Assembly (NCBI GenBank): GCA_946623765.1
Contig: CAMORL010000008.1
Span: forward strand, 1 to 29,402
Direction: 5' to 3'
Length of the DNA stretch: 29,402 bases
Source of the DNA: an uncultured Clostridia bacterium
Lineage (GTDB): Bacteria; Bacillota_A; Clostridia; Christensenellales; CAG-138
A program made the translations under genes and the position numbers. The notes below the pieces were generated by a model. That model ran no database searches. It worked only from the letters and a program-made list of their open reading frames with translations, and had not been told where the DNA came from. Positions 1-7,426 of the stretch are shown piece by piece (position 1 is the first letter of the stretch; each line of letters starts with the position of its first letter).

Positions 1-2
1 AC

Positions 3-1421
3 ATGAAACGGCTTTGGATCGTACTCATCTGCATCATGCTGTTTACAGCGATCCCCGCAGCGAAAGCGGACTCCGGCGCTTCGGAGCTGACGGATCGCTG
101 CACCTTTGATTTCGGCACGCAGAAAGAGGCGGAAAACAATCTTCTGAACGGAAAGATCGGGGCGTCGTTCAAGGCGGGCGCGTCGTTTTCGCTGACGTGG
201 GACGAAACGCTCGAGGACGCGCGGCTTTGCCTGCAGTGGCAAAAAGAGCCCGAAGAGGTCCGTCTCCTCCAGTACGGCGCAGACGAGACGCTGCTCCGGG
301 AGGAGACGCTGCCGCCGTATCCCGAAACGGTTTCGCCGCTTTTGCCCGACGCGCGCCGCGCGGTTGTGGAAAGCGGCACGAAGGAAATGCGCCTCCTTGC
401 CGTTGCCGTATACGGCGCGGGGGAGCTGCCCGATCCGTTTCATGACTGGCAGGAGATTCCGGAGCACGTCGATTATCTGCTGATCTCCACGCATCCGGAC
501 GACGACGTGCTGTATCTGGGCAGCGTTGTGCCGACCTACGGCGCGGAGCGCGGGTATGTCGGAACGATTGTATACGTCACGAACCAGAACCGCACGCGCA
601 AAAGCGAAGCCGAAAACGGCGCATGGGCGATGGGACTTCGCGTAAGACCGGTATTCTTCGGCATGCGCGACGTGTTCAGCGGTACGACGAAGGCGCGCAG
701 GAACCTGTTTCCGTATGACGAACTGCTGCAAAACACCGTAAGGGCGTATCGGCGGCTCAGACCGCTCGTCGTGTTCGCGCAGGACCTCAACGGCGAATAC
801 GGTCACTGGCAGCACAAGCGCACGGCGAAAGCCGCGCGGGAGGCGTTTTCGCTTGCGGCGGATCCGGAATACGATCCGGAATCCGCTGCGCTGTACGGAA
901 CGTGGCAGGTGCAGAAACTCTATCTGCATCTGTACCGAAAAGATAAGATTCTGATCGACGCGCATACGCCGCTTGCGGCGTTCGACGGAAAGGACGCATA
1001 CGAGGTCGCGTGCGGCGCGTTTCTGAAGCACAAGTCCCAGCAGCGATATCATTTTCGCGTGCGGCGGGACGACGGACAGTACGCCTTCAACCGCTTCGGC
1101 ATGGCAGAGGGCGTCGTGCCGGTCGGGGAGGATGTCTTCGACAACATCGACGAAACCCTGTTCTGCGGCTATGTCGCGCCGCCGACGCCTGCGCCGAGCC
1201 CGATGCAAAGCGAAGCGCCGGAAGCGATCCCGACGCCTGCGCCTTCCGAAAAGCCGAAGCCTTCGCCGCGTCCCGAACCGGCAAAGCCGGCGGAACCGGA
1301 TCCGACGCCGCTTTACTGGATCGCCTCGATCACGCTGCTCGCATCCGGGGCAACGGGGGCTGCCGCGTACTTCTGGAAGAAGCGCCGCAACGAGACCCAC
1401 CCGCCGGAGGATCCGGCGTGA
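3..1421 (+). CDS. Exported, membrane-anchored PIG-L family deacetylase
   Basis: Predicted zinc-dependent N-deacetylase of the PIG-L/LmbE family (amide hydrolysis on N-acetylated amino sugars or related conjugates), acting outside the membrane. The N-terminus has a classical signal peptide (MKRLW, hydrophobic core, AAKA cleavage region near residue 22). Residues about 153-175 hold the family metal motif HPDDD (His164, Asp167), and GEYGHWQH gives His268 and His271, matching the second HxxH-like metal site. After residue about 385 comes a Pro/Ala/Glu-rich linker, then one hydrophobic helix (about 437-457) followed by KKRR, so the enzyme is probably held on the membrane by its tail. A separate beta-rich N-terminal part (25-150) is not recognised. 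The start is two bases from the window edge, so its ribosome site cannot be seen. The gene converges with the ABC permease, 40 bases away. The substrate is unknown. Confidence 0.85.
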   Translation: MKRLWIVLICIMLFTAIPAAKADSGASELTDRCTFDFGTQKEAENNLLNGKIGASFKAGASFSLTWDETLEDARLCLQWQKEPEEVRLLQYGADETLLREETLPPYPETVSPLLPDARRAVVESGTKEMRLLAVAVYGAGELPDPFHDWQEIPEHVDYLLISTHPDDDVLYLGSVVPTYGAERGYVGTIVYVTNQNRTRKSEAENGAWAMGLRVRPVFFGMRDVFSGTTKARRNLFPYDELLQNTVRAYRRLRPLVVFAQDLNGEYGHWQHKRTAKAAREAFSLAADPEYDPESAALYGTWQVQKLYLHLYRKDKILIDAHTPLAAFDGKDAYEVACGAFLKHKSQQRYHFRVRRDDGQYAFNRFGMAEGVVPVGEDVFDNIDETLFCGYVAPPTPAPSPMQSEAPEAIPTPAPSEKPKPSPRPEPAKPAEPDPTPLYWIASITLLASGATGAAAYFWKKRRNETHPPEDPA

Positions 1422-1461
1422 CCGGTCTTTCGGACGACGCGCAAAATCCCGAAGTTCTCCT

Positions 1462-2256
1462 TTACAGGCGGACCTTCTTCTCGAGGAAGGCGACGGCATA
1501 GTACATCAGCGCGGCAAGCACGCACAGCACCGTAACCGACGCCATGACAAGGTCGAGCTTAAAGACCTGCCCGCCGTACACGATAAGATAACCGAGCCCC
1601 GCTTTGCTGACGAGATATTCGCCGACGATCACACCGACCCAGCTCATACCGACCGAGATCTTCAATGCGGAGATCAGATCGGGTACGCCCGCGGGCAATA
1701 CAACTTTACAGAAGATCTGCAGCTTCGTTGCGCCGAGCGTGCGCATCAGAAGCTGTTTTTCATCGGTTGCGGCAAGGAAACCGCTCAGCACCGTCACGGT
1801 CGTCACGACGAGCGAAACGAGAATGCCCATGACCACGATCGACGCCGTGCCCGCGCCGATCCACACGATGAGCACCGGACCGAGCGCAATCTTCGGCAGC
1901 GCGTTCAGCACGACCAGATACAGGTCCAGAATCCGGTTCAGCTTCGGCATCCACCAAAGCAGCACCGCAAAGAGCGCGCCGAGAAGCGTGCCGAAAAGAA
2001 AGCCGAGCACGGTCTCCAGAAGCGTCGTGCCGACGTGCAGCCATAAAGAACCGTCCGCATAGAGACGGACGATCGTTTTCAGCACGCGGGAAGGCGAGGA
2101 CAGGATGAACGGATCGAACCAGCCGAGGTCCGCGCCGATCTCCCACAGCGACAAAAAGCCCAAAAGGACGGCGACACGGCAGAGCACGACGGTGCGCGCA
2201 TCGCGGCGAATGCGGCGCAGATACTGCGCATGCGCTTCGGATACGGCGTTTTTCAT
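1462..2256 (-). CDS. NitT/TauT-type ABC transporter permease (SsuC/TauC/ThiX-like)
   Basis: Integral membrane permease of an importer in the nitrate/sulfonate/taurine/hydroxymethylpyrimidine family (BPD_transp_1 fold). It has 264 residues, the usual size. About six hydrophobic helices are visible (roughly 25-43, 80-101, 113-131, 137-157, 198-216 and 236-256). The cytoplasmic EAA-type coupling loop lies at 166-188 (EKQLLMRTLGAT, then LP). The start overlaps the stop of the ATPase gene by the 4 bases ATGA, so the two are translationally coupled and surely form one transporter. No substrate-binding protein gene lies next to them, and I see no TPP riboswitch upstream, so the substrate cannot be named. 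This family is over-assigned to sulfonate or nitrate in automatic annotation. Confidence 0.88.
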   Translation of the reverse strand: MKNAVSEAHAQYLRRIRRDARTVVLCRVAVLLGFLSLWEIGADLGWFDPFILSSPSRVLKTIVRLYADGSLWLHVGTTLLETVLGFLFGTLLGALFAVLLWWMPKLNRILDLYLVVLNALPKIALGPVLIVWIGAGTASIVVMGILVSLVVTTVTVLSGFLAATDEKQLLMRTLGATKLQIFCKVVLPAGVPDLISALKISVGMSWVGVIVGEYLVSKAGLGYLIVYGGQVFKLDLVMASVTVLCVLAALMYYAVAFLEKKVRL

Positions 2257-2999
2257 GATTGCAGCTCCTTCCAGATCCGGTCGAAATAATCGTGAAACGC
2301 CGCCTGACTGCGTCGCTCGAGCGGCGGCAGCTCCTTCGAAAACCCGACGTCGATCACCGTTTTCAGCGTTGCCGGACGTGCGGAAAAGACTGCGACGCGA
2401 TCCGCCATCGAAACCGCTTCGGAGATGTCGTGCGTTACGAGGACCGCGCTTTTGCCCTCGCTGCGGATGATGCGGTATACCTCGTCGGACAGGTTCAGCC
2501 GCGTCTGATAGTCGAGCGCGGAGAACGGCTCGTCGAGCAGCAGCAGATCCGGCTCGAGCGCGAGCGTGCGGATCAGCGCGACCTTCTGCCGCATGCCGCC
2601 GGAAAGCTGGTGCGGCTTATAGCTCTTAAAGTCCCCGAGCCCGTAGGTGTCGAGCAGACCGAATGCGCGCGCTTTGCTCTGCTCGGTAAGCCGGTGCTGC
2701 ACCTCGAGTCCCAAAAGCACGTTTTTTTCCACGGTGCGGTGCTCCAGCAGATGATCGCGCTGCAGCATGTAGCCGAGGCGCAGACCTTCCCGCGAGAAGC
2801 GCACGCGTCCGGAAGTGGGCTGGATCAGACCCATTATCAGGGAAAGCACGGTCGTTTTGCCGCAGCCGGACGGACCGACGATCGCCAGAAATTCGCCGTC
2901 AAGCACGGACAGGTTCAGGTTTTGTAAGGCAGCGGTTTCTCCCGCGACCGTGTAATAGGCGAGGGAAACATCTTCTAATTTTATCAATTCGGATTGCAT
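2253..2999 (-). CDS. NitT/TauT-type ABC transporter ATP-binding protein (SsuB/TauB-like)
   Basis: Cytoplasmic ATPase that drives the partner permease encoded immediately downstream. Walker A GPSGCGKT is at residues 42-49, the signature LSGGMRQ at 132-138, Walker B LLLLDEP at 152-158 and the H-loop His at 190. All key residues are intact in 248 residues. I start it at the ATG at 2999 (MQSELIKLED), preceded by AAAGGAG with 7 bases spacing; the frame stays open upstream to 3092, but that extension is Arg/Pro-rich and unlike the family. On the minus strand a GATAAT hexamer at 3030-3025 may be its -10 box, but no convincing -35 is seen. The gene is divergent from the small membrane protein at 3181. 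Confidence 0.9.
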   Translation of the reverse strand: MQSELIKLEDVSLAYYTVAGETAALQNLNLSVLDGEFLAIVGPSGCGKTTVLSLIMGLIQPTSGRVRFSREGLRLGYMLQRDHLLEHRTVEKNVLLGLEVQHRLTEQSKARAFGLLDTYGLGDFKSYKPHQLSGGMRQKVALIRTLALEPDLLLLDEPFSALDYQTRLNLSDEVYRIIRSEGKSAVLVTHDISEAVSMADRVAVFSARPATLKTVIDVGFSKELPPLERRSQAAFHDYFDRIWKELQS

Positions 3000-3127
3000 A
3001 CCCGATCTCCTTTGTGTCTGATAGATTATCGTATTCCGGTTCCTTCCGCGGGGTTCCGCCGCGCCGTGCGGGAGCATACGCGGCAAAGGCATACTGCGAT
3101 ATACCTGCTTTTCAGACGCATCGTTTC

Positions 3128-3157
3128 GTCACAATTCGCCGCGTCGGCGCGTATGAT
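3128..3157 (+). promoter_or_regulatory. Probable sigma-A promoter of the small membrane protein gene
   Basis: GTCACA at 3128-3133 and TATGAT at 3152-3157 are separated by 18 bases. The -10 is a 5/6 match and the -35 a 4/6 match to the consensus. It lies 24 bases before the ATG at 3181. Confidence 0.45.
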
Positions 3158-3180
3158 ACAGAAAAAGAGGAGGGAAGCGT

Positions 3181-3345
3181 ATGAGAAGACGGTGCGAACG
3201 AAACGTGCGGGCAAAGCGGATGCTGCTGCTTGCATTCGGCGCAGCGGTCGCCGCTTTGATCTTTTACTGCGTACCGTGGTGGGTGTTCTTTGCAGTCGCC
3301 GTCGTGTCGCTGATCGCAGCCGGATATCTGTTTTTAAGGCAATAG
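3181..3345 (+). CDS. Small two-helix membrane protein, function unknown
   Basis: A 54-residue reading frame with a good ribosome site (GAGGAGGGA, 5 bases before the ATG) and a plausible promoter upstream. It begins with a strongly basic stretch (MRRRCERNVRAKR). Two hydrophobic segments follow, about 14-29 and 33-50, separated by a short CVPWW turn, and it ends FLRQ. The positive N-terminus and short hairpin suggest a small inner-membrane protein with both ends in the cytoplasm. It lies 73 bases upstream of mreC on the same strand, but an extended -10 box just before mreC suggests separate initiation as well. I do not recognise a family. That it is a gene rests on the ribosome site, promoter and hydrophobic hairpin, not on homology. 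Confidence 0.65.
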   Translation: MRRRCERNVRAKRMLLLAFGAAVAALIFYCVPWWVFFAVAVVSLIAAGYLFLRQ

Positions 3346-3379
3346 TTAACCGAATGTTCACCTTCCGCGCGAAAAGTTG

Positions 3380-3388
3380 TGGTATACT
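3380..3388 (+). promoter_or_regulatory. Extended -10 promoter of mreC-mreD-PBP2
   Basis: TGGTATACT is a TGn extended -10 box 31 bases before the mreC ATG; no good -35 is present at 17 bases, as is typical for extended -10 promoters. The same TGGTATA pattern recurs before moxR and the spoIID-like gene. Confidence 0.5.
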
Positions 3389-3418
3389 GTATTTTGTAAA
3401 GGTATACCGGAGGCGGAT

Positions 3419-4255
3419 ATGCGGAAGATCTGGAAGAACAGACCGATGTGGATCACAATCGTTGCGATCGTGCTTTTGATCGTGCTTGCGGCGTTTACGG
3501 CAAACGGAAACGACGGCGCGGGGGACGGTTTGTTCCGCTCTGCGTTCACGCCCGCGGCGGCCGCTCTGCACTCCGTGCAGCAATCGATCGGCGGGTTCTT
3601 CACGCGCGTATTCCGTCCGTCCGCGCTTTCGGAGGAAAACGAGCGGCTTCAGAAGACCGTGCTTGAACAGCAGATGAAGCTCGCGCTGCTCGACGAGACC
3701 GAGAAGGAGAACGCGAGGCTTTCGGAACTTCTGAATTTTGCGGAGGCGAACCCGAACATGCGGTTCGTCGCGGCGTCGGTCATCGGGCGGGACAGCAACC
3801 CGTATATCGAAACGATCACGCTGAACGCGGGTTCGCGCAGCGGCGTCACCGAAAAGATGGCTGTCATCACGGCGGACGGCGTTGTGGGACGCGTTTCGGA
3901 GGTCGGTCCGAACTGGTGCCGGGTCAAAACCATGTGCGACGAAAAGATGCGCATCAGCGTCATGGTGCAGCGCACGCGCGACGAGGGCATGCTCGGCGGG
4001 ATCTATGAACAGGACGGCGAGATCCTCGGGACGCTGCTTTACTATCTGCCGGGCAAGGCGGACATTCACGAAGGCGATATCATCCGCACCAGCGGCATCG
4101 GCGGATTCTTCCCGAAGGGGCTGTATGTCGGAACGGTCCTCTCCGTCAACGAGGAAGGCAAGGGCACGCATGACGCGATCGTTTCGACGGACATTGATTT
4201 TCTGCATCTTGAAAACGCGCTGATCGTGGTCGGCGTGGATGAGGCGATCGGATGA
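3419..4255 (+). CDS. mreC: Rod shape-determining protein MreC
   Basis: Elongasome scaffold that, in other bacteria, links MreB and MreD in the membrane to PBP2 on the outside and activates lateral wall synthesis. The 278-residue protein shows the standard plan: short basic N-terminus, one membrane helix at about 11-28, a charged heptad-like coiled coil at about 70-110 (SEENERLQKT onwards), then the paired beta-barrel domain from about 116, with the family-typical GSRSGVTEKMAVITADG segment at 138-154. I place the start at 3419 because CCGGAGG lies 5 bases upstream; an in-frame ATG 42 bases earlier overlaps the promoter. Its TGA overlaps the mreD start by 4 bases. Confidence 0.95.
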   Translation: MRKIWKNRPMWITIVAIVLLIVLAAFTANGNDGAGDGLFRSAFTPAAAALHSVQQSIGGFFTRVFRPSALSEENERLQKTVLEQQMKLALLDETEKENARLSELLNFAEANPNMRFVAASVIGRDSNPYIETITLNAGSRSGVTEKMAVITADGVVGRVSEVGPNWCRVKTMCDEKMRISVMVQRTRDEGMLGGIYEQDGEILGTLLYYLPGKADIHEGDIIRTSGIGGFFPKGLYVGTVLSVNEEGKGTHDAIVSTDIDFLHLENALIVVGVDEAIG

Positions 4256-4740
4256 AGCGGCGGCTGTGGCTCATACCGCTTTCGATCCTTGCGGTCTTTT
4301 TGGATGCGTTCGTGCTGCCGTCGCTCTTTGCAAACGGCTTCCGTCCGCTCTTCGTGCTGAGCCTTGCGCTTGCCGCGACCGCGGCGATCAAGGTGCAGGA
4401 CGGCATGCTCGTCGCGTTCTTCGGCGGGCTTCTTTCCGATCTGTTCTTCAATCCGTATCTCGGACTGTCCGCGGCGGCGTACCTCACGGCGACGGCAATC
4501 CTGTACGGATTTCTTCGCAAAACCGGTTCCGTACGCGCGCTCGTCATTCCGTTTGCGGCGATCGCGGCGGCTGCGGCGGAACTTCTGATCTTCGGATTCT
4601 CGCTTGCGATCGGCGCGCGCTTTGACGCAATGAGACTGCTTTCGGCGACGCTTCCGTCGACCGTACTCGAAGCGCTGCTCGTTTACCCGCTTTCGGCATT
4701 GCTGAGAAGCCGGGAGAAAGGCTCTGTGTTCGTCAGATGA
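4252..4740 (+). CDS. mreD: Rod shape-determining protein MreD
   Basis: Small polytopic membrane partner of MreC in the lateral wall-synthesis complex. The 162 residues are mostly hydrophobic, with about five predicted helices and the family-like segment AFFGGLLSDLFFNPYLG near residues 57-73, where MreD proteins carry a conserved GLLxDL pattern. ATGA overlaps at both ends (4252-4255 with mreC, 4737-4740 with the PBP2 gene) show tight translational coupling. Assignment rests on hydropathy, that motif and the operon position, since MreD sequences diverge strongly. Confidence 0.92.
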   Translation: MKRRLWLIPLSILAVFLDAFVLPSLFANGFRPLFVLSLALAATAAIKVQDGMLVAFFGGLLSDLFFNPYLGLSAAAYLTATAILYGFLRKTGSVRALVIPFAAIAAAAAELLIFGFSLAIGARFDAMRLLSATLPSTVLEALLVYPLSALLRSREKGSVFVR

Positions 4741-7346
4741 AACGCGGTGAAAAGGGAAAACTGAATACGCGCATCTGGATGCTCATCGGAATCTTCGGTG
4801 TGCTGCTTGCGGTGCTGCTCGTCTTTCTGGACAAGCTGGCGATCCGCGAAACCGAGGCGTATTCCGCGGCGGTGCAGCAGACAACCGAGGTTACGACCTA
4901 CCAGTCCGGCAACCGCGGCATGATTACCGACCGCAACGGCGTGGTGCTCGCTTATGACGAAACCACCTATAACGTGCTCTTTTACCGCGATCCGAACAAC
5001 CGCACGCCGGTCGACAGCGCACGCTATACGCATTCGCTGATGGAAGCGATCCGCATCATCGAGGAGGGCGGCGGTCACACGATCGACACGTTCTATATCA
5101 ATATGGAGTCCGACGGCACGTTCGTCTACGACTTCCGCACAACGAGCGACACCGTTGCCGCATCGCGCAAACGGAACTTCGTCGAAGCCTGCAACTTCTC
5201 GAACCCGGACCTTTCGGCAGAGGAGGCATACCGGATCCTGCGCAATTCCTGGTGCATTCCGGACGACATGCCGTTTGACGAGGCGAAGAAGATCATGTCC
5301 ATTCGTCAGGAAGCCGTCATGAACAGCTACCGCGCGTTCGAAGGCGTGCGCATCGCGACCGACGTGTCGCTTGCGGTCGTGACCGAGCTCGACATGGCGA
5401 GCGACCGGCTCACCGGCATTCTCACCGAAAAGAGCAGCGTCCGCGTCTATCCGTACGGAAACACGGCGTCGCATCTGGTCGGGTATCTTTCCCGGCAGGT
5501 CACGAAGGACATGACTTCGATCGGCTACTCCTACGCGGATTTCCGTCCCTTCGACCGGAAGCAGAGCGAGACGAACAACATGCTCGACCTCGGCTATTCG
5601 TACAGCGATCTCATCGGCGTCGCCGGCGCGGAAAAGACGATGGAGGCGTATCTTTCGCCGCATCTGTACGGACGGCTCGGCGAGACGCGGATCCTCAAAA
5701 ACAAGCGCGGCGCGATCGTCGAGGTGCTGGATTCCACACAGCCCGCAGACGGCATGAATGTGCAGCTCACCATCGACATCGAACTGCAGAAGGTCGCGGA
5801 ACAGGCGCTGCGTCACAACATCGAGGAGACGCGCAAAAAGCAGGAAGCGCGCATCGCGTCGGATCGGGAACACTACGACAAGATCACCAACGGCAAGATC
5901 GAGAACATCAAGCTGGCGGAGACCGGCGCGGTCATCGTCATGGACGTCAAGACCGGCGAGATCCTCGCGCTGGCTTCTTGCCCGGACTACGATCCGAATA
6001 TGTTTACCGACGGAATCGACTCGTCGGAATACGAGCTGCTGTTCGGCAAGGACAGCAACATGCCGACACTGAACCGCGCGATCGGCATCCGCACGGCGTC
6101 CGGCTCCGTGTTCAAGATGGCGACGGGGCTTGCCGGGCTGATGGAAGGCAAGCTCAGCACGACCGAAATGATCTCCGACCATTCGCCGTACTACTACTTC
6201 GTCAACGACCCGACCACCAAGGTCGAACAGAACGCGCCGAGCTGCTGGACGTCGAATCCGAATCGCCACGCAAACCTGACGCTGTCCCGCGCGCTCACCG
6301 TTTCATGCAACTATTTCTTCTTCACCGTCGCCGACCGCGTCGGAATCGAACGGCTGAACTACTGGGCGGGGAAGCTCGGCATGCAGGGGACGACCGGCGT
6401 GGAGCTCCCCGGTGAACTGAGCGTGCAGATCGGCGGTCAGAAAGCGCGCTACGACTGTGAAAAAACGCTCTCGGAGCAGACCTCGTCCCTGCCGCGGCTG
6501 ATCTATAACCGCATCTATGGCCTCGTGCGGACGATCAATGATCAGCAGGAACTGCATCTGTCCGAAAAACAGCTGCAGCGCTGCGCCGACCGGCTTCTGC
6601 GGCTGATGGACGGCGAACAGCGCGAGCGCGGCGCGGAGATCCGTCAGATCCTCCGCGAGGAAATGAACATCCCGATCGGCGTGTCGTACACGCACACGAA
6701 CTGGATCGTTTCGATCTCCACCTGGCTTGAGGAGCTTCGCTGGAAACCGACGTACACGATTCAGACCGGAATCGGACAGGGCGTTATGCTGGTGACGCCG
6801 ATCTCGATCATCCGTTATGTTTCGACGATCGCCAATCGCGGAAGCGTATACCGCGCGACGATCCTCAAGGAGGTCGACAACAGCGACGGTTCGGTCTATT
6901 ACCGGAACGAGCCGGAAAAGGTCGATTCGATCTATGCGCCGGAGCCCTTCTGGGATGCGCTTCTCGAAGGCATGAAGGGCGTTGTGTCGCCGGAGGACGG
7001 CGGTACGGCATCGTCCGTGTTCTCGATGGCGTTCTCGCACAAGGGCTATCTCGAACGCATCAGCGGAAAGACGGGGACCGCGCAGACGGCGGCGTCGAAC
7101 AACATCGACATCGAAAACACCTGCTGGTTTGCGGCGATCACCCCGCGCGAAGATCCGGAGATCGCGATCGTCGTGTTCATTCCGAACGGACTGTCCGGAA
7201 GCTCCGGCGCCGTGGCGATCGAGGATATCGTGACCTACTGGTATGAGCGCCGGGAGGCGGAAGCCGCGCAGAACGAAGCCGCGCAGAACACGGAACCGCA
7301 GGACGGTGAGACCGATTCAAAGACGGAAGGCGAAGATGCAACATAA
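4737..7346 (+). CDS. mrdA: Penicillin-binding protein 2 (class B elongation transpeptidase)
   Basis: Membrane-anchored D,D-transpeptidase that cross-links peptidoglycan during elongation, expected to work with RodA (not encoded in the window). One N-terminal helix (about 13-31) is followed by the PBP dimerisation region starting at GNRGMITDRNGVVLA (58-72). The transpeptidase domain has all catalytic motifs: SVFK at 457-460 (Ser457 nucleophile), SCN at 523-525 and KTG at 778-780, plus IGQG at 679-682. At 869 residues it is much longer than classical PBP2 (about 630). Extra sequence includes the dimerisation region, a charged stretch near 360-390 and a helical insertion of about 90 residues between the ELPGE and IGQG segments. 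The tail is acidic and Gln/Ala-rich. It is the last gene of the mre operon. Confidence 0.93.
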   Translation: MKRGEKGKLNTRIWMLIGIFGVLLAVLLVFLDKLAIRETEAYSAAVQQTTEVTTYQSGNRGMITDRNGVVLAYDETTYNVLFYRDPNNRTPVDSARYTHSLMEAIRIIEEGGGHTIDTFYINMESDGTFVYDFRTTSDTVAASRKRNFVEACNFSNPDLSAEEAYRILRNSWCIPDDMPFDEAKKIMSIRQEAVMNSYRAFEGVRIATDVSLAVVTELDMASDRLTGILTEKSSVRVYPYGNTASHLVGYLSRQVTKDMTSIGYSYADFRPFDRKQSETNNMLDLGYSYSDLIGVAGAEKTMEAYLSPHLYGRLGETRILKNKRGAIVEVLDSTQPADGMNVQLTIDIELQKVAEQALRHNIEETRKKQEARIASDREHYDKITNGKIENIKLAETGAVIVMDVKTGEILALASCPDYDPNMFTDGIDSSEYELLFGKDSNMPTLNRAIGIRTASGSVFKMATGLAGLMEGKLSTTEMISDHSPYYYFVNDPTTKVEQNAPSCWTSNPNRHANLTLSRALTVSCNYFFFTVADRVGIERLNYWAGKLGMQGTTGVELPGELSVQIGGQKARYDCEKTLSEQTSSLPRLIYNRIYGLVRTINDQQELHLSEKQLQRCADRLLRLMDGEQRERGAEIRQILREEMNIPIGVSYTHTNWIVSISTWLEELRWKPTYTIQTGIGQGVMLVTPISIIRYVSTIANRGSVYRATILKEVDNSDGSVYYRNEPEKVDSIYAPEPFWDALLEGMKGVVSPEDGGTASSVFSMAFSHKGYLERISGKTGTAQTAASNNIDIENTCWFAAITPREDPEIAIVVFIPNGLSGSSGAVAIEDIVTYWYERREAEAAQNEAAQNTEPQDGETDSKTEGEDAT

Positions 7347-7391
7347 ATGCAAAATAGTTATGAAATTTTGTTGAATTTCGCCGGGGAACGC

Positions 7392-7420
7392 TTGCGGATC
7401 TCTTTGATCCGCGATACACT
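7392..7420 (+). promoter_or_regulatory. Candidate promoter giving a leaderless NlpC/P60 transcript
   Basis: TTGCGG (7392-7397), 17 bases, TACACT (7415-7420). A start of transcription 7 bases after the -10 falls on 7427, the A of the ATG. No Shine-Dalgarno sequence is visible before this ATG. Confidence 0.4.
7394..7412. repeat. Perfect 7-bp inverted repeat inside a promoter spacer
   Basis: GCGGATC, five-base centre TCTTT, GATCCGC. It fills the space between the proposed -35 (7392-7397) and -10 (7415-7420) boxes of the NlpC/P60 gene. No T-run follows, so a terminator for the PBP2 operon is unlikely. An operator is possible. Confidence 0.55.
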
Positions 7421-7426
7421 TTCAGT

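Noticed and set aside
1422..1461. Bidirectional terminator between the convergent deacetylase and permease genes
   Set aside because: Only a 3-base stem (CCG/CGG) and no T-run on either strand can be seen in these 40 bases.
3000..3180. Possible TPP or other riboswitch before the ABC transporter pair
   Set aside because: I looked on the minus strand for the conserved CTGAGA and ACCTGAT-type elements of the TPP family and saw none; no alternative terminator is present either.
4683..6269. Long minus-strand frame of 528 codons opposite the PBP2 gene
   Set aside because: Antisense to a clear PBP2 with all catalytic motifs; Arg/Val/His-biased composition, no ribosome site seen.
7394..7412. Inverted repeat read as the terminator of the mre/PBP2 operon
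   Set aside because: No T-run follows the stem and it lies within promoter-like boxes, so an operator-type role is more likely.
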